From positions 282,744 to 346,656 of the forward strand of contig VXML01000058.1 in assembly GCA_009841115.1 (NCBI GenBank): DNA of 63,913 nt, given 5' to 3'. The stretch is from Gemmatimonadota bacterium (lineage in GTDB: Bacteria; Latescibacterota; UBA2968; UBA8231). The notes under the pieces were generated by a model. That model worked only from the letters and a program-made list of their open reading frames with translations. It searched no databases and was not told the DNA's origin. Of this stretch, positions 28,457 through 36,959 are shown piece after piece. The position numbers and the translations under genes were made by a program. Every line of letters begins with the position of its first letter. Positions within the stretch are counted from its first letter, which is position 1.

Positions 28457-29518
28457 ATGAATCACTTATGTAGGTGGGCTATCGTCGTGATGTGCGTCAG
28501 CCTATTGTGGGGCTGCTCTAACCAGAAGGCCCGCGAACAGCTCGTCCGAGACGTAGAACTGCTTGTTTTGGAACATGAGCGGTTTGTCCAAGACCTTGAG
28601 CGATACCACCAAGAGAGAGAACGGCTTGAGGAGCGAACGGTTGGGTTGGTTGCTGGTGTCTTTTTATCGGCATGGCTCCCCGATGGCGCGGCGGCCTTGA
28701 CTGGGCAAGCCGAGCAGATAGCCGAAGATGCCAAACAGTTCGCCCCGGAAGCTGAACGGCTCTATCAAGAAGGTGAGCGATTGGCGTGGGAATTGAGGCG
28801 TGCCTACGAAAAGCGCGACCAGCTTGTTCCAGAAGCCGAGCAGCTTACCCAAGAGCGCAACCGGCTTGCCCAAGAGTTAGATCAGATGTACCAAGCAGTA
28901 GATTTGATAGAACAGGAGATTTTGCAGACCAACCAAGCATACGAGCAGGACGTAACGCAGGCCTTACAAGCATTTGACCAAGCCGTACAAGTGTCCGAGC
29001 AGACTTTTGGCGACTTAGAGCGGATCGGTGAGCGAGCTAAACAAGAATGGAAGCAGGCCGAAGAGCGAGCCAAACAAGAAAGGAAGCAGGCCGAGGGCAA
29101 TTTAGAGCGAGCTAAACAAGAATGGAAACGGGCCATACAGGGATGGAAGCAAGCCTTAGACGACGTAGAGCAGACCGAACAAGAAAGGAAGCGGGCTGAA
29201 GACTATTTAGAGCGGACCGAGCAGGAATGGAAGCGAACCAGACAAGAATGGGAGCGGGCCAACCTAGGACGGGAGTGGGCCGGCCCAGGACGGGAGCGGA
29301 CCGAACAGGAATGGAAGCGAATCAGACAAGAATGGGAGCGGGCCGAAGACAAGAAGAAGCAGGTCTTAGACGACTTAAAGCGGGTCGAACAAGAATACGA
29401 ACAAGTATACAAACAGTTAGCCCAAGACCTAGAGCGTGCGTACTTGAACTGGAATTGGCTAGATCCGTACTTGGATAGGCTTGTTCGAGATATGGGCTTA
29501 CGCGTACGTATGGATTGA
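28457..29518 (+). CDS. Coiled-coil lipoprotein with internal duplications
   Basis: 353 residues. Signal peptide with lipobox LLWGC (Cys about residue 21) predicts lipidation. From about residue 30 the protein is almost wholly helical, rich in Glu, Gln, Arg and Lys, with heptad-like spacing; one short hydrophobic interruption (LVAGVFLSAWLPDGAAALTG, about residues 58-78). The stretch at about residues 190-310 consists of degenerate repeats of the type ERAKQEWKQAE. At DNA level 29211-29261 and 29295-29345 are near-identical, 84 bp apart. It is the first gene inside the island. Function unknown; no family recognised. Confidence 0.75.
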   Translation: MNHLCRWAIVVMCVSLLWGCSNQKAREQLVRDVELLVLEHERFVQDLERYHQERERLEERTVGLVAGVFLSAWLPDGAAALTGQAEQIAEDAKQFAPEAERLYQEGERLAWELRRAYEKRDQLVPEAEQLTQERNRLAQELDQMYQAVDLIEQEILQTNQAYEQDVTQALQAFDQAVQVSEQTFGDLERIGERAKQEWKQAEERAKQERKQAEGNLERAKQEWKRAIQGWKQALDDVEQTEQERKRAEDYLERTEQEWKRTRQEWERANLGREWAGPGRERTEQEWKRIRQEWERAEDKKKQVLDDLKRVEQEYEQVYKQLAQDLERAYLNWNWLDPYLDRLVRDMGLRVRMD

Positions 29519-29678
29519 ATTAGGAAATTCGTACACATGAAGATTTCAAAGGTTTTCTTGGGTCCTAAATTTCAAACGAAAATACCACCCAAAAATCTAC
29601 CCACACATTGCTGAACTGTGAAAATTTCGCGGAATACGGTATCTTTTTGAGGGAGGAATTCACTGAGGAGATTTGAAC

Positions 29679-29900
29679 ATGGCGACTAGCAGAACCATTT
29701 ATAAATACCATTTCAAATTGGGTAATAGAATTGTCCACACGGGGATCACCAGAGATATTGATCGCCGCGAGGCCGAGCATCGGCAAAAACTTGGTTGGGG
29801 AAGGGGCCACATTGTGCAGATTGGTAGGCGCACCACCCGAGAAGCTGCGCTGCAATGGGAAGCAGAACAGCGACGATTGGGCAAGCCGACAGGGCCGTAA
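29679..29900 (+). CDS. Small stand-alone GIY-YIG-like protein
   Basis: 73 residues from the ATG at 29679 (GAGGAG 8 nt upstream). The pattern [27 protein letters not shown] resembles GIY-YIG nucleases, where G-I-T-x-D-x-x-R-R-x-x-x-H carries the catalytic Arg; the C-terminal [15 protein letters not shown] holds the expected metal-binding Glu. The classical GIY and YIG triplets are degenerate (YKY and HTG), so catalysis is uncertain. It lies 10 bp before a HigA-type antitoxin gene, in the position of a toxin. Confidence 0.6.
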   Translation: MATSRTIYKYHFKLGNRIVHTGITRDIDRREAEHRQKLGWGRGHIVQIGRRTTREAALQWEAEQRRLGKPTGP

Positions 29901-29910
29901 TACCGAAAAT

Positions 29911-30225
29911 ATGGACATGGATGACCCAATTACACCCGGCGAGGTTCTGCTAGAGGAATACCTCAAGCCTATGGGGGTTTCGCAGAATGCCATGGCCCGC
30001 GCCATCGGTGTCGCCCCAGGGGTAATCAACGAAATCGTCTGCGATAGGCGTTCGATCACCCTTGTGCTGTCTATACGCTTTGGTGCTTTCTTCGGCCAGT
30101 CCGACGATTTTTGGCACGGGCTCCAAGTCGAATGCGACTTTCGCAAACTAGCTCGCGAAAAGAAGAGGCTTACCGACAGCATCCGCCCAGCTTCGACGCT
30201 AGGCCGGATCAAAGATACGTCGTAA
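29911..30225 (+). CDS. HigA-family XRE antitoxin
   Basis: 104 residues from the ATG at 29911 (a second ATG at 29917 is possible). Signature of Hig[45 protein letters not shown], a helix-turn-helix, then [20 protein letters not shown]. HigA binds its toxin and represses its own promoter. The expected RelE/HigB toxin is absent and the preceding gene is the GIY-YIG-like protein. The protein lacks the Asn/Leu variants of typical transcription activators, so an antitoxin or regulator of the island is most likely. Confidence 0.85.
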   Translation: MDMDDPITPGEVLLEEYLKPMGVSQNAMARAIGVAPGVINEIVCDRRSITLVLSIRFGAFFGQSDDFWHGLQVECDFRKLAREKKRLTDSIRPASTLGRIKDTS

Positions 30226-30294
30226 TTAAACGGGGAATTAGGGCGCAGAAAGCTGTTGAGGAATAACTGAAAAACGCGGCGTTAGAGGAAAAAA

Positions 30295-32958
30295 ATGAGT
30301 AAGCTACTAAAAGTATTCATTACTTATTCGCATCAGGATACAGACGCAAAGGATAAGTTGATAGAGTGTCTTGCTGTAATGAAACAAAAAGACATGATAA
30401 CGACTTGGCACGATAACGAAATCCTCCCAGGCGATAAGTGGCGTGAAGCCATTTCCAATAACCTTACCGATTCGGATATTCTACTCTACCTCATCTCTGC
30501 TTCAAGTCTTGACTCTAAAAACTGTAACAAAGAATTGGGCGATGCATTAGACTCCAAGATAAGAGTCATTCCTATTATCCTTGAGAGTTGCGATTGGCAA
30601 AATCATCAACTCAGCGACATCCAGGCTCTGCCTGATAAAGGCAAGCCTATTAACGAATGGGAGCCAGAGAGCAAAGCTTGGCAAAATGTGGTAGAGGGTA
30701 TCCGAAAAGTCGTTGACGAAATGCGAGATCAGCCAAAACACTCACCTCATACAACAACACAAGAGAAAACAAAAATACTGGCTTATTTGGCACTACAACG
30801 GGGTAATTTTCTGATGATGCTGAAGCAAATCGACAGAGCAATAGAAGTCTACTCACATGCAATTCAGCTCGATACACACTATGTCGATGCCTATATTAAC
30901 TGCGGTGTTGCTTACGGTATCAAAGGCGAGCTTGATCAGGCTATCGCAGATTACAACAAAGCGATAGAACTGAATCCGGATTACGCGACTGCCTATAACA
31001 ATCGCGGCGTTGTTTACAGTGACAAAGACGAGCATGACCGTGCTATCGTAGATTACAACAAGGCGATAGAACTGGACCCACAGTCTCCTTTGGCCTATAG
31101 TAATCGCGGCATTGCTTACGGTGCTAAAAGCGAACATGACCGTGCTATCGTAGATTACAACAAGGCGATAGAACTGGACCCACAGTTTGCCTTGGCCTAT
31201 AGTAATCGCGGCATTGCTTACGGTATCAAAGGCGAACTTGATCAGGCTATCGAGGACTTTACCAAAGCGATAGACTTTAAACCAGATCATGCCTCGGCTT
31301 ATAACAATCGCGGCAATATTTACAGCGCTAAAGATGAGCATGACCGTGCTATCGAGGACTTTACCAAGGCGATAGACCTGGATCCACAGTTTACCTTGGC
31401 CTATAGTAATCGCGGCACTGCTTACGGCGATAAAGGCGAGCATGACCGTGCTATCGTAGATTACAACAAGGCGATAGAACTGGACCCACACTATGTCGAT
31501 GCCTATAGTAATCGCGGCATTGCTTACGGTATCAAAGGCGAACATGACCGTGCTATCGAGGACTTTACCAAAGCGATAGAGCTGAACCCACAGTTTACCT
31601 TGGCCTATAGTAATCGCGGCATTGCTTACGGTATCAAAGGCGAACTTGATCAGGCTATCGAGGACTTTACCAAAGCGATAGAGCTGAACCCACAGTTTGC
31701 TTTGGCTTATACCAAGCGCAGTATGTGTTGGCTACATTTGCAAAATTGGCGAGAAGCCAAATCAGACCTGATAATTGCCAAGAACATGGGCGTGGATATT
31801 ATAGCAGTATTTCGAGATTATTACAGAAACGTTGAGGCATTTGAAAGGGTGATTGATGTCCAGTTGCCAGAAGACATTGCGTCCATGCTGACGCAACGGA
31901 GACGGAGCCGTTTCTACAAGACAGAAAATTTTTTGAAAGACGATGACACGATCCCTAAACCATTTGAATCACTTGATGTGTTGAATTTGCGTGAGAAACT
32001 TCGCAACGCCGGCACGCCGTTGGTGCAATATGTCAAGATACGGCCCCATTTCGGCATTAAGACAGATAGGGACGACGCGTTTGTCGTAGATAGCATGACG
32101 CGGGATAAACTCATTGAGGAACACCCTTCATCTGCTGATTTGTTGAAGCCGTTTTTGCACGGACGGGATATAAGACGCTGGCAAGTAGAAGTACAGGATT
32201 TATGGTTGATTTTTGCCTACCGAGGAATAGAGATAAATAGCTATCCCGCTATCCAGAAACACTTAGAAAAATACAGAGACTCCCTAAGCGAAAGGGCGGG
32301 TGAACAGGAATGGTATGAACTACAAGTACCCTTCGCTGCTTCCGAGCGCTTTACGCAGACGAAGCTTGTCTGCCCAAATCTCTATAACCACAAAACTTTC
32401 GCCGTTGAGGCTGATGGTTTTTACTGTGGACATACATGCTACCTTATACCGACTGAGGAAACGTGGTTGTGTGGTGTCCTCAATTCTCGCGTTGTAGAGT
32501 GGTTTTATTCACAGGAGTCGAATCAATTAACAGGTCGTGAACTTCGGGCACTCAGTAGCTATATGCAGCAGATTCCCATTCCTGATATTACTTCAGCGCA
32601 GAAGGGGCTGATCGGCAAGATCGTCGATTACCTAATCTATCTCCAAAAACAGCCGACTACAAACAGTAAAGACCTTGCATATGCCCGCGATTACGTAATG
32701 CTCAAATACTTTGAGCGGATAATCGACGGACTTGCTTATGAGTCCTATCTACCCGAGGAGCTTCATCAGAGTGGTAAGTATTTCTTTAAACCGCTGATGG
32801 ACGAACAGTTTCCTCAAACTGAAGAGATTCAGGGTGATAAAATATCTGCGTTTCGGGATATATTTGAGCACCTGTATGAAAAAACGTATCCGGTTCGGAA
32901 GAACCTCTTCTTTCTCGATAGTTTGAAACCTATCCGCATCATTGAGGGCAAAGTATGA
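30295..32958 (+). CDS. TIR-TPR protein with TaqI-like DNA-specificity C-terminal domain
   Basis: 887 residues, AT-richer than its neighbours. Residues 1-140: TIR domain (LKVFITYSHQDTDAKDKLIE, DNEILPGDKWREAI, SKNCNKEL) with the putative NADase Glu at position 80. Residues about 158-498: roughly ten 34-residue TPR units, mostly near-identical. Residues about 555-760: the C-terminal target-recognition domain of Type IIG/Eco57I-like enzymes (YVKIRPHFGIKTDRDDAFVVD, LLKPFLHGRDIRRW, GIEINSYPAIQKHL, WYELQ, CYLIPTEETWLCGVLNSRVV, YMQQIPIPDI), followed by a helical tail (YFERIIDGLAYESYLPEEL). No methyltransferase NPPY motif or nuclease motif is present. GAGGAA precedes the ATG. ATGA overlap with the ATPase gene. 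Predicted defence effector/sensor; inference only. Confidence 0.88.
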   Translation: MSKLLKVFITYSHQDTDAKDKLIECLAVMKQKDMITTWHDNEILPGDKWREAISNNLTDSDILLYLISASSLDSKNCNKELGDALDSKIRVIPIILESCDWQNHQLSDIQALPDKGKPINEWEPESKAWQNVVEGIRKVVDEMRDQPKHSPHTTTQEKTKILAYLALQRGNFLMMLKQIDRAIEVYSHAIQLDTHYVDAYINCGVAYGIKGELDQAIADYNKAIELNPDYATAYNNRGVVYSDKDEHDRAIVDYNKAIELDPQSPLAYSNRGIAYGAKSEHDRAIVDYNKAIELDPQFALAYSNRGIAYGIKGELDQAIEDFTKAIDFKPDHASAYNNRGNIYSAKDEHDRAIEDFTKAIDLDPQFTLAYSNRGTAYGDKGEHDRAIVDYNKAIELDPHYVDAYSNRGIAYGIKGEHDRAIEDFTKAIELNPQFTLAYSNRGIAYGIKGELDQAIEDFTKAIELNPQFALAYTKRSMCWLHLQNWREAKSDLIIAKNMGVDIIAVFRDYYRNVEAFERVIDVQLPEDIASMLTQRRRSRFYKTENFLKDDDTIPKPFESLDVLNLREKLRNAGTPLVQYVKIRPHFGIKTDRDDAFVVDSMTRDKLIEEHPSSADLLKPFLHGRDIRRWQVEVQDLWLIFAYRGIEINSYPAIQKHLEKYRDSLSERAGEQEWYELQVPFAASERFTQTKLVCPNLYNHKTFAVEADGFYCGHTCYLIPTEETWLCGVLNSRVVEWFYSQESNQLTGRELRALSSYMQQIPIPDITSAQKGLIGKIVDYLIYLQKQPTTNSKDLAYARDYVMLKYFERIIDGLAYESYLPEELHQSGKYFFKPLMDEQFPQTEEIQGDKISAFRDIFEHLYEKTYPVRKNLFFLDSLKPIRIIEGKV
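30770..31780 (+). repeat. Near-identical 102-bp TPR-coding repeats
   Basis: Inside the TIR-TPR gene about ten consecutive 102-bp units encode A-Y-x-N-R-G-x-A-Y units; several differ by only a few bases, for example the segments starting near 31200 and 31610. This level of identity points to recent expansion or gene conversion. Confidence 0.9.
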
Positions 32959-34373
32959 AAATCACCGAAATTGAGATTAAAAACTTCAGAGCCTTTCGTG
33001 AGACTTGCTCAATCAACCTGCATAAGAAAGGGAAAAATCTACTGATTTATGGCGAAAATGGAAGCGGAAAATCATCGTTATACCTCGCACTAAAATTTTT
33101 CCTTGAATCTAGCGAAGATGATTCTTGTATGTCTAAAAATCATCAGAACATTTTCACCAAGGGAGATAATCGATACATCAAACTGCATATCCGCGCTGAT
33201 CAACAGTCAAGGGAGCACATATATGAATGGTCACAGAGTACTAATGAGGCAAATGACGATCTGATTATTGAAGCATCAAAAACAAAAGGTTTCATCGACT
33301 ATAAGGCACTTCTGGAGACACACTATGTACATCGCGAAAGAGGTACCGTGAATGTGTTCGAGTTGCTGATTGAAAATCTATTGGCAAATACCATCAGCGT
33401 CATAACAGGTCGGAGTCTTGCTGAAGATTGGGATGATCTACAGCCACCATTTCCACGCCGAAACGCAATGAACCAAATTGTAATTCTTGAGGAACAGGTA
33501 GAGAATTTTAATCAAGAATTAGCAAGCAGATTAGAAGAACTGCAAAAGAAAGCATCTGAGATTCTCAACAAATTTGGATATGATGTTGCCCTTGAATTCG
33601 ACTTTCAGGGGATTGCATACAATCGCGAGGAAAAAATACTTGATGGAAAGCAAATTCTATTAAAAATAAAGTTCTTTGAAAGAGAGATCTCCACACACCA
33701 AAGCTTCCTGAACGAGGCAAAACTATCGGCTATTGCTATTGCTATTTACTTTTCGTCAATTCTGCTACAGCCAGACAGCAAGCTGAAAATTCTCGCACTG
33801 GATGATGTATTGATTGGCTTGGACATGTCAAACCGTCTGCCAGTGATCAACATTCTAAAAAAATACTTCTCAGAGTATCAGATATTCTTTATGACCTATG
33901 ATCGCTCTTGGTATGAGATTGTCAAGCAACGGATGGCGGATAGCGAATGGAAATACGCTGAATTCTACTTCTCTAAGACTGACGAATACGAGGTTCCAAT
34001 CTATGTGGAAGATCGAGCGTATCTTGAAAAAGCGAAAGAGTATTTCAACGCCAACGACTACAAAGCATGTGTGATTTATCTTCGCACAGCTTTTGAAGTA
34101 GCGATCAAGAGATTCTGTGATAAGAAGAATCTCAAAGTCAGATACTGCGAAAATCCGAAAGATCTGACAAGCGAAGATTTCTGGCAGCCAATAAAAGAAG
34201 GAAAGAGAAAAGATGGGACTCCCTTTTTAGATCAGACACGCATTGGCGAGATTGAACTGTACCGAAGTATTATCCTAAACCCGATCAGCCACTCTCGCAT
34301 TGTATCCGTCGCCAAAAAAGAGATTTCCGAGGCAATAGAAGCAGTAGAGAAACTTGAAGCTGAGTTGAAGTAA
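32955..34373 (+). CDS. RecF/AAA15-like ATPase, partner of the TIR-TPR protein
   Basis: 472 residues. N-terminus MKITEIEIKNFRAFRE with Walker A GENGSGKSS (about residues 34-42); a short coiled coil near residues 175-205 (ILEEQVENFNQELASRLEEL); ABC-type signature region KLSAIAIAIYFSSIL; Walker B and D-loop KILALDDVLIGLDMSNR (about residues 278-294). This is the AAA15/RecF/OLD-like ATPase head without a TOPRIM domain. The last 125 residues (AKEYFNANDYKACVIYLRTAFEVAIKRFC ... NPISHS ...) are helical and may be HEPN-like. Overlaps the upstream gene by ATGA, so the two products are expected in fixed ratio and probably form a complex. Confidence 0.85.
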   Translation: MKITEIEIKNFRAFRETCSINLHKKGKNLLIYGENGSGKSSLYLALKFFLESSEDDSCMSKNHQNIFTKGDNRYIKLHIRADQQSREHIYEWSQSTNEANDDLIIEASKTKGFIDYKALLETHYVHRERGTVNVFELLIENLLANTISVITGRSLAEDWDDLQPPFPRRNAMNQIVILEEQVENFNQELASRLEELQKKASEILNKFGYDVALEFDFQGIAYNREEKILDGKQILLKIKFFEREISTHQSFLNEAKLSAIAIAIYFSSILLQPDSKLKILALDDVLIGLDMSNRLPVINILKKYFSEYQIFFMTYDRSWYEIVKQRMADSEWKYAEFYFSKTDEYEVPIYVEDRAYLEKAKEYFNANDYKACVIYLRTAFEVAIKRFCDKKNLKVRYCENPKDLTSEDFWQPIKEGKRKDGTPFLDQTRIGEIELYRSIILNPISHSRIVSVAKKEISEAIEAVEKLEAELK

Positions 34374-34416
34374 GAGGTAAAAACTATGACGTTGCCCTGT
34401 CGTTGGAAGCTACCTT

Positions 34417-35001
34417 ATGGCTAATTTGCCCCTCATCGTCTTAATCGGCGACTCGATCCGCATGGGTTATCAGGACCATGTCGCCAGCCAATTGGCGGGC
34501 CGAGCCGAGGTCTGGGTACCCAAAGAAAACGGCGGTGACAGCCGCAATGTGCTCGCCCATCTGGACCAGTGGGTTTTCTCTCGCCAGCCGGACCTAGTCC
34601 ACGTCAATTGTGGGTTGCACGATTTGAAGCGGGCCTTTGGTGCAGAATCCGCAGTGCCCTTGGCCGAATACGAGGGCAACGTGCACCAGATATTGCAAAG
34701 GCTGCAACGCGAGTTGAACGGGGCCGTCGTCTGGGCTACCACCACGCCGGTGGACGAAAATTGGCACCACCAGAATAAGGGCTTCGATCGCTTGGAGGCC
34801 GATGTAGAAGCCTACAATGCGGCTGCCCGCGCCGTGGCGGTGGATCTGAGGGTGCCGATTGACGACCTCTTTGCCGTTGTTGAAAGCGAGGGGAAGGCGC
34901 GGCTTTTGACCCAAGACGGAGTGCATTTTACCGCAGAGGGATCGCAGCTATTGGGGCGTGCGGTGGCTGAATGCGTTTGGGGGCATCTATCGAACCGCTA
35001 A
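34417..35001 (+). CDS. SGNH/GDSL-family hydrolase
   Basis: 194 residues. Block I LIVLIGDSIRMGYQ carries the nucleophile Ser; block III appears as HVNCGLHDL; block V is QDGVHFTAEG with catalytic Asp and His. Such enzymes are esterases or acyl hydrolases; here cytoplasmic since no signal peptide. The first 113 bases also occur, diverged, at 28318, on the far side of the island. No clear Shine-Dalgarno site precedes the ATG, which fits disturbance of the 5' region. Ends 2 bp before the TPP-enzyme gene. Confidence 0.88.
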   Translation: MANLPLIVLIGDSIRMGYQDHVASQLAGRAEVWVPKENGGDSRNVLAHLDQWVFSRQPDLVHVNCGLHDLKRAFGAESAVPLAEYEGNVHQILQRLQRELNGAVVWATTTPVDENWHHQNKGFDRLEADVEAYNAAARAVAVDLRVPIDDLFAVVESEGKARLLTQDGVHFTAEGSQLLGRAVAECVWGHLSNR

Positions 35002-35003
35002 CT

Positions 35004-36878
35004 ATGGAAGCGACCGTAGCGCAATTGGCACAGACGCGGCGGGAGCGGGCGCAGCAAATCGCCGCAGCCGGAGATCTTGGGGTGCTGGGTCGCCGCATCG
35101 ACACCACAGTATCTGAGGCGCTCGTTCTGGGGCTTTGGTTGCAAGGCGTCAGGACGTTTTTTTGCGTCTTTGGCCACGGCTCGACTGAGATCGGCGAGGT
35201 CTTGCGGATTTATCAGGACGCGGGGCTAGTGCGCGTCTGTGGGGTGCGCAGCGAGATCGAGGCGTCGCACGCGGCTGCGGCTCTGCGCTGGGTGCGCGGC
35301 GAAAAGGCTGCGGTCGTCACTTCGATCGGTCCGGGAGCACTACAAGCGCTGGCGGCTTCCATTGTCCCGCGCTCGGACGGGTTGGGCATCTGGTATCTGC
35401 TCGGGGACGAGACGACCCAAGACGAAGGGCCGAACATGCAGCAGATCCCCGGGACCGAACAAAACGCCTTTCTACGGCTGTTCGGCACCATGAGCCGGGC
35501 GTACTCGCTGCACACGCCGCTGGCGCTTGCCACTGCGCTCCGGCGCGGACTCAACGCGGTGGAGCATCCGCATCAGGCCGAACCGTTTTTCTTGCTCTTG
35601 CCGCTCAATGTGCAACCGGCGGAGTTGGCGCAGTTCAATTTGGACGAGTTGCCCGTGGGCGCACCGCCGCCGTTGGGTGCGGCCGCGGATGAGGGCCACT
35701 ACGCAGAGGCGGCTGCCGCTATTGCCGCGGCCGAGCGCGTGGTCGTCAAGGTCGGCGGCGGTGCGCGTGGGGCCGGGCCGGAGTTGGCTGAGTTGTTAGA
35801 GCTAGCCGATGCAGTGGCCGTGACTAGTCCCTTAGTCTCCGGCGTCTTGCCGTACGACCATCCGCGCAACATGACCGTCGGAGGGAGCAAGGGATCGATC
35901 TGCGGCAACTATGCGATGGAGGAAGCCGATTTCTTGATCGCTGTGGGCTCGCGCTTTGTCTGCCAGTCCGACTCGTCGCGCACGGGCTATCCGCGCGTGC
36001 AGGGAGTCGTCAATATCAACGCGGATCCAGAAACTGCTACCCACTACGGCAAAACTATGGCCTTCGTCGGCGATGCCGCGCGGACGCTGCGAGAATTGAA
36101 CCGCGCTCTCAGCGCGAGTCGCGTGCAAAACGGCTCTCCTTCGGCTTGGTTGCAAGCCTGTAGCGACAAGAAGCGGGAGTGGGCGGCGTTTAAGGCCGTG
36201 CGCTATCACAAGTCGGTGCTGTACGACGAGATGTGGGACGCGGAGGTTATGACGCAACCGATGGCCATCAAGGTAGCCACGGACTGGGCGCGCGCCCGCG
36301 ATGCCGTGTGTTTTTTCGATGCCGGCGACGTGCAGGCCAATGGATTCCAAGTCGTAGAGGACGATCGCTTGGGGCGCACCTTTACCGAGACCGGGGCCAG
36401 CTATATGGGTTTTGCGGTCTCGGCGCTGTTGGCCACTGCGGTAGCTGACGAGCCGTTCTATGGGTTGGCCATTAGCGGCGATGGCTCTTTCACCATGAAC
36501 CCGCAGGTGCTCATCGACGGGGTAGAGCACGGAGCGACTGGGTGCATCCTGCTGTTGGACAATCGGCGGATGGGCGCGATCTCGGGTTTGCAACTGGCCC
36601 AGTACGGGGCTGACTGTGGCACCTGGGAGCGCGGGGCCGTTGACTACGTGGCTTGGGCGAGTGCAGTGGAGGGTGTGGTCGCGTTGAGCGGCGGGTATTC
36701 GCCCGAGTCGTTGGAAAGGGCGTTGGACCAAGCGCGGGCGCACGGCGGCTTGTCGCTGATACACGTCCCCGTTTATTTCGGACCAGACGAGCGCGGGGCC
36801 TTGGGAGCCTTTGGCCGCTGGAACGTCGGCAACTGGTGCGCCGATACCGAGGCGCTGAGACACGAGATTGGACTTTGA
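35004..36878 (+). CDS. Thiamine-diphosphate-dependent enzyme (acetolactate-synthase superfamily, IolD-like)
   Basis: 624 residues from the ATG at 35004, directly after the hydrolase stop. Three-domain TPP enzyme: N-terminal Pyr domain with VFGHGSTEIGEV and SIGPGALQALAAS, a central domain (VVKVGGGARGAG), and a C-terminal TPP-binding domain with GDGSFTMNPQVLIDGVEHGA leading to LLDNRRMG. FGHG and SIGPGA resemble IolD, the trihydroxycyclohexanedione hydrolase of inositol catabolism, and the nearby Gfo/Idh and isomerase genes suit that, but the specificity is not settled; acetolactate synthase or another decarboxylase is possible. Confidence 0.85.
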   Translation: MEATVAQLAQTRRERAQQIAAAGDLGVLGRRIDTTVSEALVLGLWLQGVRTFFCVFGHGSTEIGEVLRIYQDAGLVRVCGVRSEIEASHAAAALRWVRGEKAAVVTSIGPGALQALAASIVPRSDGLGIWYLLGDETTQDEGPNMQQIPGTEQNAFLRLFGTMSRAYSLHTPLALATALRRGLNAVEHPHQAEPFFLLLPLNVQPAELAQFNLDELPVGAPPPLGAAADEGHYAEAAAAIAAAERVVVKVGGGARGAGPELAELLELADAVAVTSPLVSGVLPYDHPRNMTVGGSKGSICGNYAMEEADFLIAVGSRFVCQSDSSRTGYPRVQGVVNINADPETATHYGKTMAFVGDAARTLRELNRALSASRVQNGSPSAWLQACSDKKREWAAFKAVRYHKSVLYDEMWDAEVMTQPMAIKVATDWARARDAVCFFDAGDVQANGFQVVEDDRLGRTFTETGASYMGFAVSALLATAVADEPFYGLAISGDGSFTMNPQVLIDGVEHGATGCILLLDNRRMGAISGLQLAQYGADCGTWERGAVDYVAWASAVEGVVALSGGYSPESLERALDQARAHGGLSLIHVPVYFGPDERGALGAFGRWNVGNWCADTEALRHEIGL

Positions 36879-36941
36879 ATCCGCAGATGAGCGCAGATGC
36901 GAATCGTCTTGTAAATACTATCTGCGTCATATCTGCGGATT
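36878..36941. repeat. Inverted repeat abutting a stop codon (ATCCGCAGAT family)
   Basis: The left arm AATCCGCAGATGAGCGCAGAT (from 36878) pairs almost perfectly with the right arm ending at 36941 (ATCTGCGTCATATCTGCGGA followed by TT). The left arm begins on the last base of the TGA stop of the TPP-enzyme gene. No T-run follows, so it is not a standard terminator. Confidence 0.85.
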
Positions 36942-36959
36942 ATCTAATGGAGGAATCGC

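Noticed and set aside
30295..32958. TIR-TPR gene as a complete Type IIG restriction enzyme
   Set aside because: The specificity domain is present, but no SAM-binding or NPPY methyltransferase motif and no PD-(D/E)XK motif is visible.
28318..34530. Insertion sequence or transposon bounded by inverted repeats
   Set aside because: The flanks are direct partial gene copies, and no transposase, integrase or terminal inverted repeats were found.
35832..36863. 343-codon minus-strand frame opposite the TPP enzyme
   Set aside because: The sense strand carries intact TPP-enzyme motifs; the antisense product has no recognisable fold.
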